Positions 17,306 through 25,389 of a DNA stretch of 64,000 nucleotides are shown piece after piece. Within the stretch, counting starts at the first letter, position 1. Each line of letters starts with the position of its first letter. The notes beneath the pieces are model-generated. The model was not told the origin of the DNA. It saw only the letters and a program-made list of their open reading frames with translations, and searched no databases. The position numbers and the translations under genes are program-made. This stretch comes from Pseudarthrobacter naphthalenicus (GTDB lineage: Bacteria; Actinomycetota; Actinomycetes; Actinomycetales; Micrococcaceae): positions 17,421 to 81,420 of the forward strand of contig NZ_JARESG010000018.1 of assembly GCF_029076445.1 (NCBI RefSeq). Direction: 5' to 3'.

Positions 17306-17891
17306 TACCGCGCCAGAGGCGCCGCCACCAGGACGGCTTAGGCTCCGGTTCGGGCACAGCCGCCGCGGCACGGGATGCCCGGCGCTCGTGCCAGCGGGCC
17401 ACCTCGGTGTCCACGTCCCGGGTTTTCGTGATGACCGGAGGCCCGCCCTGGAGTTGGCGGCGGGCGTCGATCACCCGGGCGTTGAAGTCAGCCAGCATGT
17501 CGCGGACCTGCTTTTCGGTGAACAGGGCATCGAGCCGGCCGTCCAGCCCGGCGTCCTCAGTGCGCAGAAGGATGGCTTTGGGCCCGAGTCCGCTGAGATT
17601 CTCACGCTGGATCAGCCCCTTGACCCACCAGTCAGGATCGTAAGCCTCCCCCAGCCCCGGAATGGGTTTTCCCGCATACTTGAGGTTGTCGAACTTGCCC
17701 TGCGCCATGGCATCCCGGATCAGGTATTCCACCCGGCGGGCATCGTCCACCTTCTTGCGCTTTTCCCGTTCCCGCGCCTCGGCCGCTTCAAGGGCGGCCT
17801 CCTCTTCGGCGCTGATGCCGGCGCCGCGGTAGGACCGCAGCTCGGCGGCCCGCTCCAGCCGGCGCCGGAAGGATCCCGTCCCGCCGCTCAT
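17298..17891 (-). CDS. DUF1992 / DnaJ-C28-like domain protein
   Basis: A 197-residue cytosolic protein. The ATG at 17891 follows GGAGGGAG at a suitable distance; upstream in-frame codons lack a site. The DUF1992 core is clear: VEYLIRDAMAQGKFDNL, GKPIP, DPDWWVKGLIQRE and the helical segment DFNARVIDARRQL. A charged helix (residues about 30-50) and a basic C-terminus with SWWRRLW flank it. The family occurs across bacteria and in eukaryotic DNAJC28; its function is not established. The gene is transcribed against the penicillin-binding protein. Confidence 0.88.
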   Translation of the reverse strand: MSGGTGSFRRRLERAAELRSYRGAGISAEEEAALEAAEAREREKRKKVDDARRVEYLIRDAMAQGKFDNLKYAGKPIPGLGEAYDPDWWVKGLIQRENLSGLGPKAILLRTEDAGLDGRLDALFTEKQVRDMLADFNARVIDARRQLQGGPPVITKTRDVDTEVARWHERRASRAAAAVPEPEPKPSWWRRLWRGTT

Positions 17892-18123
17892 AAGACTGCC
17901 GCTCCCTCCGCGCCGACCCCCACGGCGCCACTCACCGCCGAACGGGGGCCCGGCATCCACCCCGCCAGCCTGCCCATCAGGATCACAAAGCCAGCATACT
18001 TTTCCAGCCGGAGGCGGTGAAGGTGCGCCATTGCCTTTATGAGTGGCCGGACGCGGTACCGAAGGGCAACTCCGGGTGTAAGCGTGCGATGCTTCGAAGA
18101 CCACTGACGAGATGAGGACCCCG

Positions 18124-18843
18124 ATGAACACCCCGGCTGCCGGCCCCGACACCCCCGCCCTCACACTGTTCTGCGCCTTTGCGCTGAAACAGGCAGTGGA
18201 GCAAACCATCCTTCCCGCATACATCGCAGCGGGCGGCCACCCGGTGGAGGCAGTCTATGAACCCACGTTCAGGCTGCTGACCAGGATCGAGGCCGGCGCC
18301 CGCCCGGATGTGATGGCAGGGATCACCGGCACCCTCGCGGACCTGGCTGCATCGCACATCGTGACCGGGCTCCGCCCCCTCGCCCGGACAGGGGTGGGCG
18401 TGGCCGTTCCGCCGGACGCGCCGGTTCCGGACATCAGCACCGTGGATGCCTTCGCCAGCGCCGTGACCAGCGCCCGCTCGGTGGCCTATTCCCGCAGCGG
18501 CCCGAGCGGCATCTACTTCGCCGGACTGCTGGAACGGCTGGGGATTGCCGGAGAGGTGAAGGCCAGGGCCACCGTGGTTGATTCCGGGCCCACCGCAGCG
18601 GCGCTCCTGGACGGCCGCGCGGACCTTGCCATCCATCAACTCAGCGAGCTGATCCTGGTTCCCGAGGCCACTATTGTCGGCCCGCTTCCGGAGGACATCC
18701 AGGAGTACACCGACTTCTCCACAGCGCTGGGGGCCGCATCCCTGGCGGCGGGAGGCCAGGAGTTGCGTGCGTTCCTGCACGGCCCCGAGGCGCGCACAGC
18801 CTACGCGGCAAACGGACTGGAAGCATTTTCCGAAAAAGCTTGA
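18124..18843 (+). CDS. ModA-like substrate-binding fold protein without signal peptide
   Basis: A 239-residue protein that resembles the periplasmic-binding fold of molybdate-type ABC systems. It has an N-terminal strand LTLFCAFALKQAVEQTILP, a ligand-loop-like SVAYSRSGPSGIYFAGLLERLG, and a hinge return in GRADLAIHQLSELILV. The ATG at 18124 is preceded by GAGGA; an ATG four codons earlier is possible. There is no export signal or lipobox, and no ABC permease or ATPase nearby. It could be a cytosolic small-molecule sensor or a misplaced transporter subunit. The function is not known. Confidence 0.75.
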   Translation: MNTPAAGPDTPALTLFCAFALKQAVEQTILPAYIAAGGHPVEAVYEPTFRLLTRIEAGARPDVMAGITGTLADLAASHIVTGLRPLARTGVGVAVPPDAPVPDISTVDAFASAVTSARSVAYSRSGPSGIYFAGLLERLGIAGEVKARATVVDSGPTAAALLDGRADLAIHQLSELILVPEATIVGPLPEDIQEYTDFSTALGAASLAAGGQELRAFLHGPEARTAYAANGLEAFSEKA

Positions 18844-18868
18844 CGGTTCAACTTTATAGATCTATATT
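18840..18868 (+). promoter_or_regulatory. Sigma70-type promoter with palindromic operator
   Basis: TTGACG (18840-18845), a 17-base spacer, and TATATT (18863-18868). A perfect 12-bp palindrome, TATAGATCTATA (18855-18866), covers most of the -10 element. A repressor bound there would block transcription of the dinucleotide-binding gene that follows. The -35 overlaps the last codon and stop of the preceding gene. Confidence 0.7.
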
Positions 18869-18954
18869 TAGTTGTAGCTTCAAGTAGTAATCCTCAAGCA
18901 GAACAGAATCTGATGCAAAACTTCCTCGCCCGCCTTTTCGGAAAGAAGAACACC

Positions 18955-19596
18955 ATGACTGACATCACCATCATCGGCAACGGCAACATGGCCCGCGGCA
19001 TCGCCAGCCGCGCCATCGCAGCAGGAAAGAAGGTCGAAATCCTCGGCCAGGACGCCGCCAAGGCGCAGGCTCTCGCCAACGAACTCGGCGCAGACGTCAG
19101 CTTCGGCACCACGGCCGGCGCCCCGCAGGGCAGCATCGTGGTCCTCGCCGTCCCGTTCGATGCGGCCAAGGCTGTTGTCAGCGCCTACGGCGACCAGCTC
19201 GCCGGCAAGACGGTGGTGGACATTACCAACCCCGTGAACTTCGAAACCTTTGATTCCCTCGTGGTGGAGCCGGGTTCCTCGGCTGCCGAGGAGATCGCGG
19301 CACTGGCCCCGGCCGGGGTCAACGTCGTCAAGGCGTTCAACACCACCTTCGCCAGCACCCTGGTGGCGGGCGAGTCCGGCGGTAAGCCGCTGGACGTCTT
19401 CATCGCCGGTGACAACGCCGAGGCCACCCAGGCCGTCAGCAGCTTCGTCAGCGCCGCGGGCATGCGCCCCCTGGTAGTGGGCCCGCTCAAGCGCTCCCGT
19501 GAACTCGAGGGCTTCCAGTTCGTCGTCATGACCATGCAGGCCAACCCGGCGTTCGCGGACTTCAACTGGGATACCGGGCTCGCCATCACCAAGTAG
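18955..19596 (+). CDS. NADPH-dependent F420 reductase-like dinucleotide-binding protein
   Basis: A 213-residue Rossmann-fold protein. The N-terminus ITIIGNGNMARGIASRAI is the nucleotide-binding motif, followed by AVPFDAAKAVV, VDITNPVNFETF and VVKAFNTTFA, all typical of the NADPH:F420 oxidoreductase/NADP-reductase group. I chose the ATG at 18955 with GAAAGAAG before it; an ATG at 18913 would add 14 residues. The gene has its own promoter with a palindromic operator and a strong terminator, so it is a single regulated unit. The electron partner is unknown. Confidence 0.85.
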   Translation: MTDITIIGNGNMARGIASRAIAAGKKVEILGQDAAKAQALANELGADVSFGTTAGAPQGSIVVLAVPFDAAKAVVSAYGDQLAGKTVVDITNPVNFETFDSLVVEPGSSAAEEIAALAPAGVNVVKAFNTTFASTLVAGESGGKPLDVFIAGDNAEATQAVSSFVSAAGMRPLVVGPLKRSRELEGFQFVVMTMQANPAFADFNWDTGLAITK

Positions 19597-19604
19597 CCAA
19601 ACCC

Positions 19605-19656
19605 AAAAGGAAGGGCACGACGCGCGGGACCTCCCGCCGTCGTGCCCTTCCTTTTT
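19605..19656 (+). terminator. Strong intrinsic terminator
   Basis: AAGGAAGGGCACGACG pairs with CGTCGTGCCCTTCCTT, followed by a T-run. The apical part reads GCGGGACCTCCCGC. It lies directly behind the F420-reductase-like gene, and the A-run at the 5' side could serve the opposite direction too. Confidence 0.9.
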
Positions 19657-19736
19657 GTTCCGGAAGCTGAGGCACCGGAGCACGAGACGGGCCCGGGGCT
19701 TGCCCTCCGGGCGCCCGGCAACGTGGTTAGGGGCTG

Positions 19737-21425
19737 CTAAAGCTGCGGAAGCACCTGGTCCCGGACCTGCCTTCGGAGGATCTTGCCCAGCATGGAACGT
19801 GGCATGTCCTGGATTTCCACAATGCGGCGGGGCACCTTGTACCCGGCCAGGTGCTCCCGGCAGTGGGCGCGCAGGGCTTCCTCATCCAGTGCTGTGCCCG
19901 GTTCGAGTTCAACGGCCGCCGCGACCAGTTCGCCGCCGCGTTCCAGCGGTTTGCCGATCACGGCCGCGTCCTTCACGTCCGGATGGAGCCGCAGGACGGA
20001 CTCCACCTCACTGGGCGAGACGTTGAACCCGCCCGTGATGATCAGCTCCTTCGCACGGTCCACGACGGTGGCAAAACCGTCCGCATCGACCGTGACAATG
20101 TCTCCGGTCCGCAGCCAGCCATCGGCAGTCAGCGTTTTGGCCGTTTCCTCCGGGTTGTTCCAATAGCCTTTGAAAACCTGCGGGCCCCTGATCAGCAGCT
20201 CACCCTGCTGGCCGGGCGCCACCTCAGTGCCGGGGTCATCGAGCTCCACCACCTTCATCAGGGTGGACGGGAACGGGACGCCGATGGTCCCCGCCCGCCG
20301 GCTCGGGTGGAAAGGGTTGCCCATCGCTACCGGTGAGGATTCGGTCATCCCGTAGCCCTCCACCAGCAGGCCCCCGGACACGGACTCCCAAAGTTCCACC
20401 ACGTGGTCCGGCAGGTTCATGGCCCCGGAGATGCAGTACTTGCAGCTGCGCAGCGAAACCCCCTTTTCCCTCGCCGCCATCGCGGTCCGTTCGTAGATCG
20501 GCGGCACCGCGCAGTAGACGGTGGCCGGCGACTTCTTCATGGCGGCGAGCACCAGGTCAGTGTCGAACTTGGGGAAGAGCACCAGCAGCCCCTGCTTGCG
20601 GATGCCGAACGTCAGGTACAGGGTCATGCCGAACGCGTGGAACATCGGCAGGATGGCGTAAAGGATCTCCTTGCCGTATTCGGCGCCCTGCATCCAGGCC
20701 TCCCCCTGGAGGGCATTGGCGTAGAGGTTGAAGTGGGTGAGCATGGCGCCCTTGGGCCTGCCCGTCGTCCCGGAGGTGTATTGGATGACCGCCAGATCCT
20801 CCACCGCGGGCCCCGGGTGGGCGGGGTCAATCCGGCCGTGGTCCAGGAGGTGCTTCCACGGCATGGTGCCCGGAGCCGGGGCCGTCAGGGACGCCCTGGT
20901 GTCACGCAGCTTCCCTACGGGCAGGCCCAGCGCCAGGCGTTTGATGGCGGGGAACGCCGCCAGGAGGTTGACCGAGACAACATGGTCAATCTCGATGTCG
21001 GCCGGAAACTCCCGGATGGCAGCGGCCGCCTTGTCCCACGTAATGACCACCCTCGCCTGGTGGTCCTCAAACTGGTGGCGGAGCTCCCGCGAGGTGTACA
21101 GCGGGTTGTGCTCCACCACCACCGCGCCCAGCCGGAGTACGGCATAGAAGGCAACCACGTGCTGGGGACAGTTCGGCAGGATCAGGGCCACACGGTCCCC
21201 GGCCCGGACGCCCAGCAGCCGGAGGCCTTCGGCGGCACGGTCCACCTGCTCCCCAAGTTCCGCATAGCTGGTGCGCCGGCCGAAGAACTCCAGCGCCGGG
21301 CGAGTGCCGGCTTCGGCCACGGAGCGTTCCAGCATGGCCGTCAGGGACTCTGTCGGCAGCTCAATCTCTGCCGGCACGCCCGGCTGGTAGTTCTTCACCC
21401 ACGGCTGCACATCCACGTCTTCCAC
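19737..21425 (-). CDS. Long-chain fatty-acid/aryl CoA ligase (AMP-forming)
   Basis: A 562-residue ANL-superfamily adenylate-forming enzyme. P-loop-like motif IQYTSGTTGRPKGA, adenylate motif GYGMTESSPV, hinge aspartate region LRTGDIVTVDADGF and C-terminal lysine region near PRRIVEIQDMPRSMLGKILR are all present. It should make acyl-CoA from a fatty or aromatic acid with ATP. The GTG at 21425 is chosen because it lies four bases after the stop of the upstream gene, suggesting coupling; a farther upstream start overlapping that gene is open. Substrate specificity is not evident. Confidence 0.9.
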   Translation of the reverse strand: MEDVDVQPWVKNYQPGVPAEIELPTESLTAMLERSVAEAGTRPALEFFGRRTSYAELGEQVDRAAEGLRLLGVRAGDRVALILPNCPQHVVAFYAVLRLGAVVVEHNPLYTSRELRHQFEDHQARVVITWDKAAAAIREFPADIEIDHVVSVNLLAAFPAIKRLALGLPVGKLRDTRASLTAPAPGTMPWKHLLDHGRIDPAHPGPAVEDLAVIQYTSGTTGRPKGAMLTHFNLYANALQGEAWMQGAEYGKEILYAILPMFHAFGMTLYLTFGIRKQGLLVLFPKFDTDLVLAAMKKSPATVYCAVPPIYERTAMAAREKGVSLRSCKYCISGAMNLPDHVVELWESVSGGLLVEGYGMTESSPVAMGNPFHPSRRAGTIGVPFPSTLMKVVELDDPGTEVAPGQQGELLIRGPQVFKGYWNNPEETAKTLTADGWLRTGDIVTVDADGFATVVDRAKELIITGGFNVSPSEVESVLRLHPDVKDAAVIGKPLERGGELVAAAVELEPGTALDEEALRAHCREHLAGYKVPRRIVEIQDMPRSMLGKILRRQVRDQVLPQL

Positions 21426-21429
21426 GGCT

Positions 21430-21957
21430 TCAGGCCTGCCCGAAACTGAGCACTCGCCCCGCCGCGGTCCAGCCCGAGGCCAGGAAGCGGGCGGCCTCGT
21501 CCGGGTCCACAATGAGGATCAGCGTGCGGGCACCGTGAAGGAAGGCTTCCTCGGCGAGGGTTGCCAGCAGGGCCGGCTGGTACGCGTCCCGGTCCTGCGC
21601 GGTCTCGAACCTGAGGTTGCCGATGACCGCGGCCTGCTCGCCGACACTGATGCGGCCGCCGCCCACGGGATGGTCGAACACGGAGATCTCGGCGACGTCG
21701 TAGTCCTCCATGGGAGCCGAAGCCACCTGGGCATTTTCCGGAAGGGAGTGGGCCGCGGCGATCTCGGCCGTGGCGGCCGTCAGGAAGAGGTAATCGCCCA
21801 GGAGCGGGAGTCCCCGCTCCTGGGCTTGCGTCCGCGCCTCGGAATCATCGGCTTCCGCGGGGACAAAAACAGCGGAACCGTTGGCGGCGGGCCCGGCGCC
21901 GCGGACACGGCTCCACAGCACGGCCCATTCGTTGAGATGATCCGGCAATTCAGACAT
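21430..21957 (-). CDS. Conserved hypothetical protein, possibly GNAT-like
   Basis: A 175-residue protein whose ATG at 21957 follows GAGGAG at the right spacing. It has a variable N-terminal half and a C-terminal half reading VGEQAAVIGNLRF, then helices and TLILIVDPDEAARFLASGWTAAGRV. The order strand, helix, strand and a late GW/GF-type turn recalls the end of a GNAT acetyltransferase domain, but a clear acetyl-CoA loop is not visible. It is translationally linked to the acyl-CoA ligase downstream, so a role in controlling or assisting that enzyme is conceivable. Unrecognised family. Confidence 0.6.
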   Translation of the reverse strand: MSELPDHLNEWAVLWSRVRGAGPAANGSAVFVPAEADDSEARTQAQERGLPLLGDYLFLTAATAEIAAAHSLPENAQVASAPMEDYDVAEISVFDHPVGGGRISVGEQAAVIGNLRFETAQDRDAYQPALLATLAEEAFLHGARTLILIVDPDEAARFLASGWTAAGRVLSFGQA

Positions 21958-22064
21958 GTGGCGCTCCTCGGCTCGACGGCGGCGGTTCACGTTGATTCTT
22001 GCACCACCGGCCCGCCGCCGCTAAAACGCGCTTTGGCCGCCCCTTCGCCGGGCCCTGCCGGCCG

Positions 22065-22565
22065 CTACACCGCGCGGGCAGATGCCGCGAGGACGGCGTC
22101 GATCTGGCCTGCGGCCTCCTTGAGGCCTTCCTCCATGCCCATCTTGACCATTTCCTCCATCTGCTCTTCGGATTCGAAGGTGGACAGGATGGTCATCCGG
22201 GTGCGGCCGCCGATGTCTTCGAGGTCCACGGCTGCATGGGCGGTTCCCATGGCGTCCACGGGCGCGCCGGACTCGTAAGCGAAGCCGTCATCGAACTCGA
22301 GCCTCCGCGGCGCCTCGATGGCGGTGAACCGCCACCATCCGCGGGGCTTCTCGCCTTCAGGGGTGGTCATGTAATAGTCGGCCTTCCCTCCGGGCTGAAA
22401 GTCGAACCGGTCAAACGTGGCCGGATAGTTGGGCGGCCCCCACCAGCGCTCGAGCTGCCGGGGGTCTTCCCAGACCTGCCAGACGCGGTCGACGGCGGCG
22501 TCGAACTCCGCGACGAGCGTGAGACTGAGTGCCTCGAGATTCTTGGTGGTACCGATAACAGGCAT
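22065..22565 (-). CDS. SRPBCC (AHSA1-like) domain protein
   Basis: A 166-residue START-fold protein. Typical pieces are the N-terminal FDAAVDRVWQVWEDPRQLERWWGP, the central GGKADYYMTTPEGE and the C-terminal GMEEGLKEAAGQIDAV helix. These proteins form a hydrophobic pocket; many are paired with ArsR-type regulators. That holds here: the regulator gene is 12 bases upstream on the same strand. The ligand or substrate is unknown. Confidence 0.9.
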   Translation of the reverse strand: MPVIGTTKNLEALSLTLVAEFDAAVDRVWQVWEDPRQLERWWGPPNYPATFDRFDFQPGGKADYYMTTPEGEKPRGWWRFTAIEAPRRLEFDDGFAYESGAPVDAMGTAHAAVDLEDIGGRTRMTILSTFESEEQMEEMVKMGMEEGLKEAAGQIDAVLAASARAV

Positions 22566-22577
22566 TGCCGTACCTTC

Positions 22578-22910
22578 CTATCCTTCAGCCAGAATGTCCG
22601 CGATCCGCCCGGCGCGCTGCCGCCAGATCGCCTCGTACTCATCAAGCAGCCGGCGGGCCTTCTGCAACCCTTCGTGATTGCCCCGCACGATCTGCTCCCT
22701 TCCGCGCTTTTCCTTGGCGACAAGGGATGCGCGCTCCAACACCGCCACGTGCTTCTGGACGGCGGCGAAACTCATGGCATAGAGCGCAGCAAGGCCGGAG
22801 ACGGAGTACTCCGCGACGGTCACCCGCCGGACGATGTCACGGCGGGTTCCGTCCGCGAGGGCCTGGAACAGGCGGTCAACGTCCGCATCACTGAGCTGAT
22901 CTACAACCAT
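22578..22910 (-). CDS. ArsR family (SdpR-like) transcriptional regulator
   Basis: A 110-residue winged-helix protein without the metal-binding cysteines of true ArsR. Sequence landmarks are DRLFQALADGTRRDIVRRV, VSGLAALYAMSFAAVQKHVAVLE and VAKEKRGREQIV. The ATG at 22910 sits inside a palindrome (22902-22919), which fits strong autorepression. It forms an operon with the SRPBCC gene. The inducing signal is unknown. Confidence 0.9.
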   Translation of the reverse strand: MVVDQLSDADVDRLFQALADGTRRDIVRRVTVAEYSVSGLAALYAMSFAAVQKHVAVLERASLVAKEKRGREQIVRGNHEGLQKARRLLDEYEAIWRQRAGRIADILAEG

Positions 22911-22919
22911 TTGGTTGTA
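22902..22919. promoter_or_regulatory. Palindrome over the arsR start codon
   Basis: TACAACC, four bases, GGTTGTA: a 7-bp inverted repeat. The start codon of the ArsR-type gene falls within it, so a bound dimer would obstruct its transcription or translation. Autoregulation is inferred. Confidence 0.6.
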
Positions 22920-23319
22920 CGATACGCCGGGCGCTCCGGGAGTGTCAACGGGTTCCTCCCCTGACCCTCTCCACGAGAGTGCACTTGGCGCTGGTCCCGG
23001 GGCGGAACACTGCCGCGAAGTGCACACTCGGCGAAGCCAGGCCGCTCCGCTGCGGCGGCACCCGCCGGACTGGCAGGCCAATCTTTTGCAGGCGGTCCTG
23101 TCCCACGACCGTGAGTGGATCGACATTTTCCTCTACTGAGCACCTCATAACGAACGTGCAATCGATCACACTTTCGCCTTTTCGGTTGTCAAATTCGCGG
23201 CTCACCATGAACCATGAATAGGGGGCTATGCTCCCCGCACACCTGAATCAGCAATCCTCACCGACGAGGATGCGGCCGCTTCAAGGATGACCTGGCCGTC
23301 AACTGCATGAGCGAAAGTA
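22911..23319. other. Intergenic region, about 0.4 kb
   Basis: No gene that I can support. It holds the right half of the arsR palindrome, a large imperfect palindrome at 22974-23030, and a small hairpin, ATCCTC-n6-GAGGAT, about 60 bases before the small plus-strand gene. A short AT-rich stretch around 23140-23200 may carry promoters for that gene, but no hexamer pair is convincing. Confidence 0.5.
22974..23030. repeat. REP-like imperfect palindrome, copy 1
   Basis: CGAGAGTGCACTTGGCG (22974-22990) pairs with CGCGAAGTGCACACTCG (23014-23030) with two mismatches. A related palindrome sharing the CGAGAGNGCACTTG core occurs at 51707-51763. Both are intergenic, so this looks like a dispersed palindromic repeat family. 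Confidence 0.6.
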
Positions 23320-23523
23320 ATGACAATGACGTTTGAATCCCACCACTCTGTGTCCCTCAAAATCTGGGACCGGTCCGCGATTGAGCACACTCTTGACGCA
23401 GCAGCGCAGGACCTCTCCGCCAAGGCGAACACCACCAAATGCCGCATTGCCGTCCACGCCAGCGGCCCCAACACCTTCACGCTGAGCGTCCGCAGCGACG
23501 ACCACCAGCTCGTCACAGCCTAA
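23320..23523 (+). CDS. Small orphan protein, 67 residues
   Basis: A short gene with a plausible start (ATG at 23320, or a second ATG two codons on) that ends immediately before a strong terminator, which argues that it is expressed. The product is a soluble alpha/beta-looking peptide with the segments SLKIWDRSAIEHTLDAAAQ, TTKCRIAVHASGPNTFTLSV and SDDHQLV. It has no signal peptide or membrane helix. I do not recognise it. Upstream lies 0.4 kb without other genes. Confidence 0.6.
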   Translation: MTMTFESHHSVSLKIWDRSAIEHTLDAAAQDLSAKANTTKCRIAVHASGPNTFTLSVRSDDHQLVTA

Positions 23524-23534
23524 GGCTCAGCACC

Positions 23535-23596
23535 AAAACAGAAGCGGGCGATCGCAGGAACCTCCTTTGGTTCCGGCGATCGCCCGCTTCTGTTTG
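23535..23596. terminator. Strong bidirectional terminator
   Basis: AAACAGAAGCGGGCGATCGC pairs with GCGATCGCCCGCTTCTGTTT, a 20-bp perfect stem. Inside it GGAACC/GGTTCC forms a second stem around TCCTTT. A-runs and T-runs flank it. It follows the small orphan gene. Confidence 0.9.
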
Positions 23597-23677
23597 AGGC
23601 CCGCGGGGCGTCGGGGGGATAGTTGGATCACACTGGCATGCCGACTCCCGGAGAGAGGAGTATGGTGAAGCTTAGTG

Positions 23678-23691
23678 CATGCAAATGCATG
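23678..23691. promoter_or_regulatory. Palindrome upstream of decayed alcohol dehydrogenase
   Basis: CATGCA-AA-TGCATG, a perfect 14-bp palindrome about 30 bases before the original start codon. It has the size and position of a MarR- or TetR-type operator. Confidence 0.45.
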
Positions 23692-23722
23692 AATATGACG
23701 GATCGACGAAGGAGAATGCCCC

Positions 23723-24470
23723 ATGGAGGCATGACAGTTCAACGGCACCAACAAACCACTGGAACTCAACGAGGTAGCAGAGCCGACGGCCGGTCCCGGC
23801 CAGGTCGTCGTCAGCGTCAAGGCCGCCGGGGTGTGCCACTCCGACGTCACCGCCCTTGATGATGCCGGCTGGATGCCGCTGTTCCCCGAACTCCCCCGCA
23901 CCATGGGCCACGAAAATGCCGGCGTCATCACCGAAGTCGGCGAAGGCATGGACCACTGGAAGGTCGGCGACCGCGTGGGCCTCTCCCCCGTGATGAGCGA
24001 CGGCGACGCCCTCGGCTACGGCAAATGGGACGGCGGCTTCGGCCCCAAGCTGCTCGCCACGGACGACAACCTGGTCAAGCTGCCGGACGAGGTCACTTTT
24101 GAACTCGGCGCGATGGCGACGGACGCCGGCCTTACCGCGTACCACGCCGTCATGGCCGTGGGCGGAGCCAAGGCAGGCATGAAGGTGGGTGTGATCGGCC
24201 TCGGCGGCCTCGGGCACATCGGCGCCCGCGTTGCCGTCATCGCCGGTGCGGAGGTCTACGGCGCTGAAGTTAATCCGGAGACCCAGAAGCTCGCTGACGA
24301 GATCGGCCTGGCCGGCGTCGCGGGACCTCGAGAACCTCTACGCCCTCATGAAGTCGGGCCAGCTGAACCCGCCGATGAACCTCATCACCCAGGCGGACAT
24401 CCCGGAGGCAATCGACAAGCTGCGCACGGGCGGCGTTGTGGGCCGCTTCATCGCAAAATACGAGGACTAA
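23723..24470 (+). pseudogene. Zinc-type alcohol dehydrogenase, nonsense codon plus internal deletion
   Basis: The ancestral start is probably ATG 23723 after AAGGAG. The reading then goes M-E-A-stop-Q-F-N-G-T-N-K-P-L, with TGA (23732-23734) where family members have Trp. Downstream the frame is clean through the zinc site (CHSDV, GHENAGVITEVGEGM) and the Rossmann motif GLGGLGHIGA to about 24323. There it jumps to another frame and directly to the C-terminus (LENLYALMKSGQL ... GRFIAKYED). Compared with the usual 340 or so residues, roughly 90-100 are missing. It is a decayed adhP-like gene. Confidence 0.85.
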
Positions 24471-24488
24471 GTTCCCCAGCACCTCAGG

Positions 24489-24541
24489 CAAAACTGAAGC
24501 GGACGACGCCGGTACCTCCCGCGTCGTCCGCTTCTGTTTTG
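24489..24541. terminator. Bidirectional terminator between decayed ADH and SDR gene
   Basis: CAAAACTGAAGCGGACGACGC pairs with GCGTCGTCCGCTTCTGTTTTG with one internal mismatch. The apical loop reads CGGTACCTCCC. It sits between convergent genes and resembles the terminator at 23535-23596 in its lower stem. Confidence 0.88.
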
Positions 24542-24560
24542 CGCCCTCAAGGCAAGAGCA

Positions 24561-25334
24561 CTAGCCTTGGTCGCCGCCGCCCACCGGAAGTACGGTGCCC
24601 GTGATGTAGCTGGCGTCATCCGATGCCATAAAAAGGATGGGCGCGGCCTGCTCAGCCAGCGTTCCGTAGCGCTTGAACAGGGTACTCTCCGTGGTCTGGT
24701 CCACAATCTCCTGGTACCACAGGGCTTCCTGCGCGGACTGCTCGTGAGGGTTGCGCGGCACCTTGCGCGGCGGGGCTTCCGTGCCGCCGGGCGCAGTGGC
24801 CACCACGCGGATGCCCTTGGACGCGGCTTCAAACGCGAGCGACGCCGTCAGGGCATTGACGCCGCCCTTGGAGGCGGCATGCGGCACGCGGTTACGGCTG
24901 CGGGTGGCGATGGAGGAGATGTTGACGATGACGCCGGCCCCGCGCTCCACCATGTGCGGCAGCGCGGCCCGGCAGCACCACAGGGTTGGGAAGAGCGAAC
25001 GACGCACCTCGGCCTCGATCTCTTCCGCCTCGTAGTGCTCGAACGGCTTGGCCCAGATGGTGCCGCCCACGTTGTTGATCAGGATGTCGATCCGCCCGAA
25101 CTCCGCCACGGCATAGGCCATCAATTCCGATGCGCCGGCGTAGGTCTCGAGGTCACAGAGGTGATGCCGGGAGGCGGCGCCGCCCGCAGCGATTCCCGCA
25201 GCCACCTCCGTCACCAGCTGCGACCGGTCGGCCAACACCACCGTGCCGCCCTCGGCGGCAACCTGATGGGCGACGACGGCGCCAATTCCTTGGGCGGCTC
25301 CGGTCACCACCACAACTTTGTCCGTAAAGCGCAT
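24561..25334 (-). CDS. benD: BenD-like SDR (benzoate diol dehydrogenase), catalytic Tyr replaced
   Basis: A 257-residue short-chain dehydrogenase. The N-terminus RFTDKVVVVTGAAQGIG and the segments INNVGGTIWAKPFE and NISSIATRSRNRVP are those of the 1,6-dihydroxycyclohexadiene-1-carboxylate dehydrogenase group, which turns the benzoate cis-diol into catechol. The catalytic Tyr of the YxxxK motif is His152 here (CAT, complement of 24879-24881), with Lys156 kept. Activity is therefore doubtful. No benABC genes are in the window, but an aromatic acid transporter gene lies directly upstream on the same strand, so this is a partial benzoate cluster. Confidence 0.8.
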   Translation of the reverse strand: MRFTDKVVVVTGAAQGIGAVVAHQVAAEGGTVVLADRSQLVTEVAAGIAAGGAASRHHLCDLETYAGASELMAYAVAEFGRIDILINNVGGTIWAKPFEHYEAEEIEAEVRRSLFPTLWCCRAALPHMVERGAGVIVNISSIATRSRNRVPHAASKGGVNALTASLAFEAASKGIRVVATAPGGTEAPPRKVPRNPHEQSAQEALWYQEIVDQTTESTLFKRYGTLAEQAAPILFMASDDASYITGTVLPVGGGDQG

Positions 25335-25389
25335 CGCCTTGTGTCCTTCTTTCGTCTTCTTCGTAGGTTGCCTGTGCGTCTCCGCCCGC

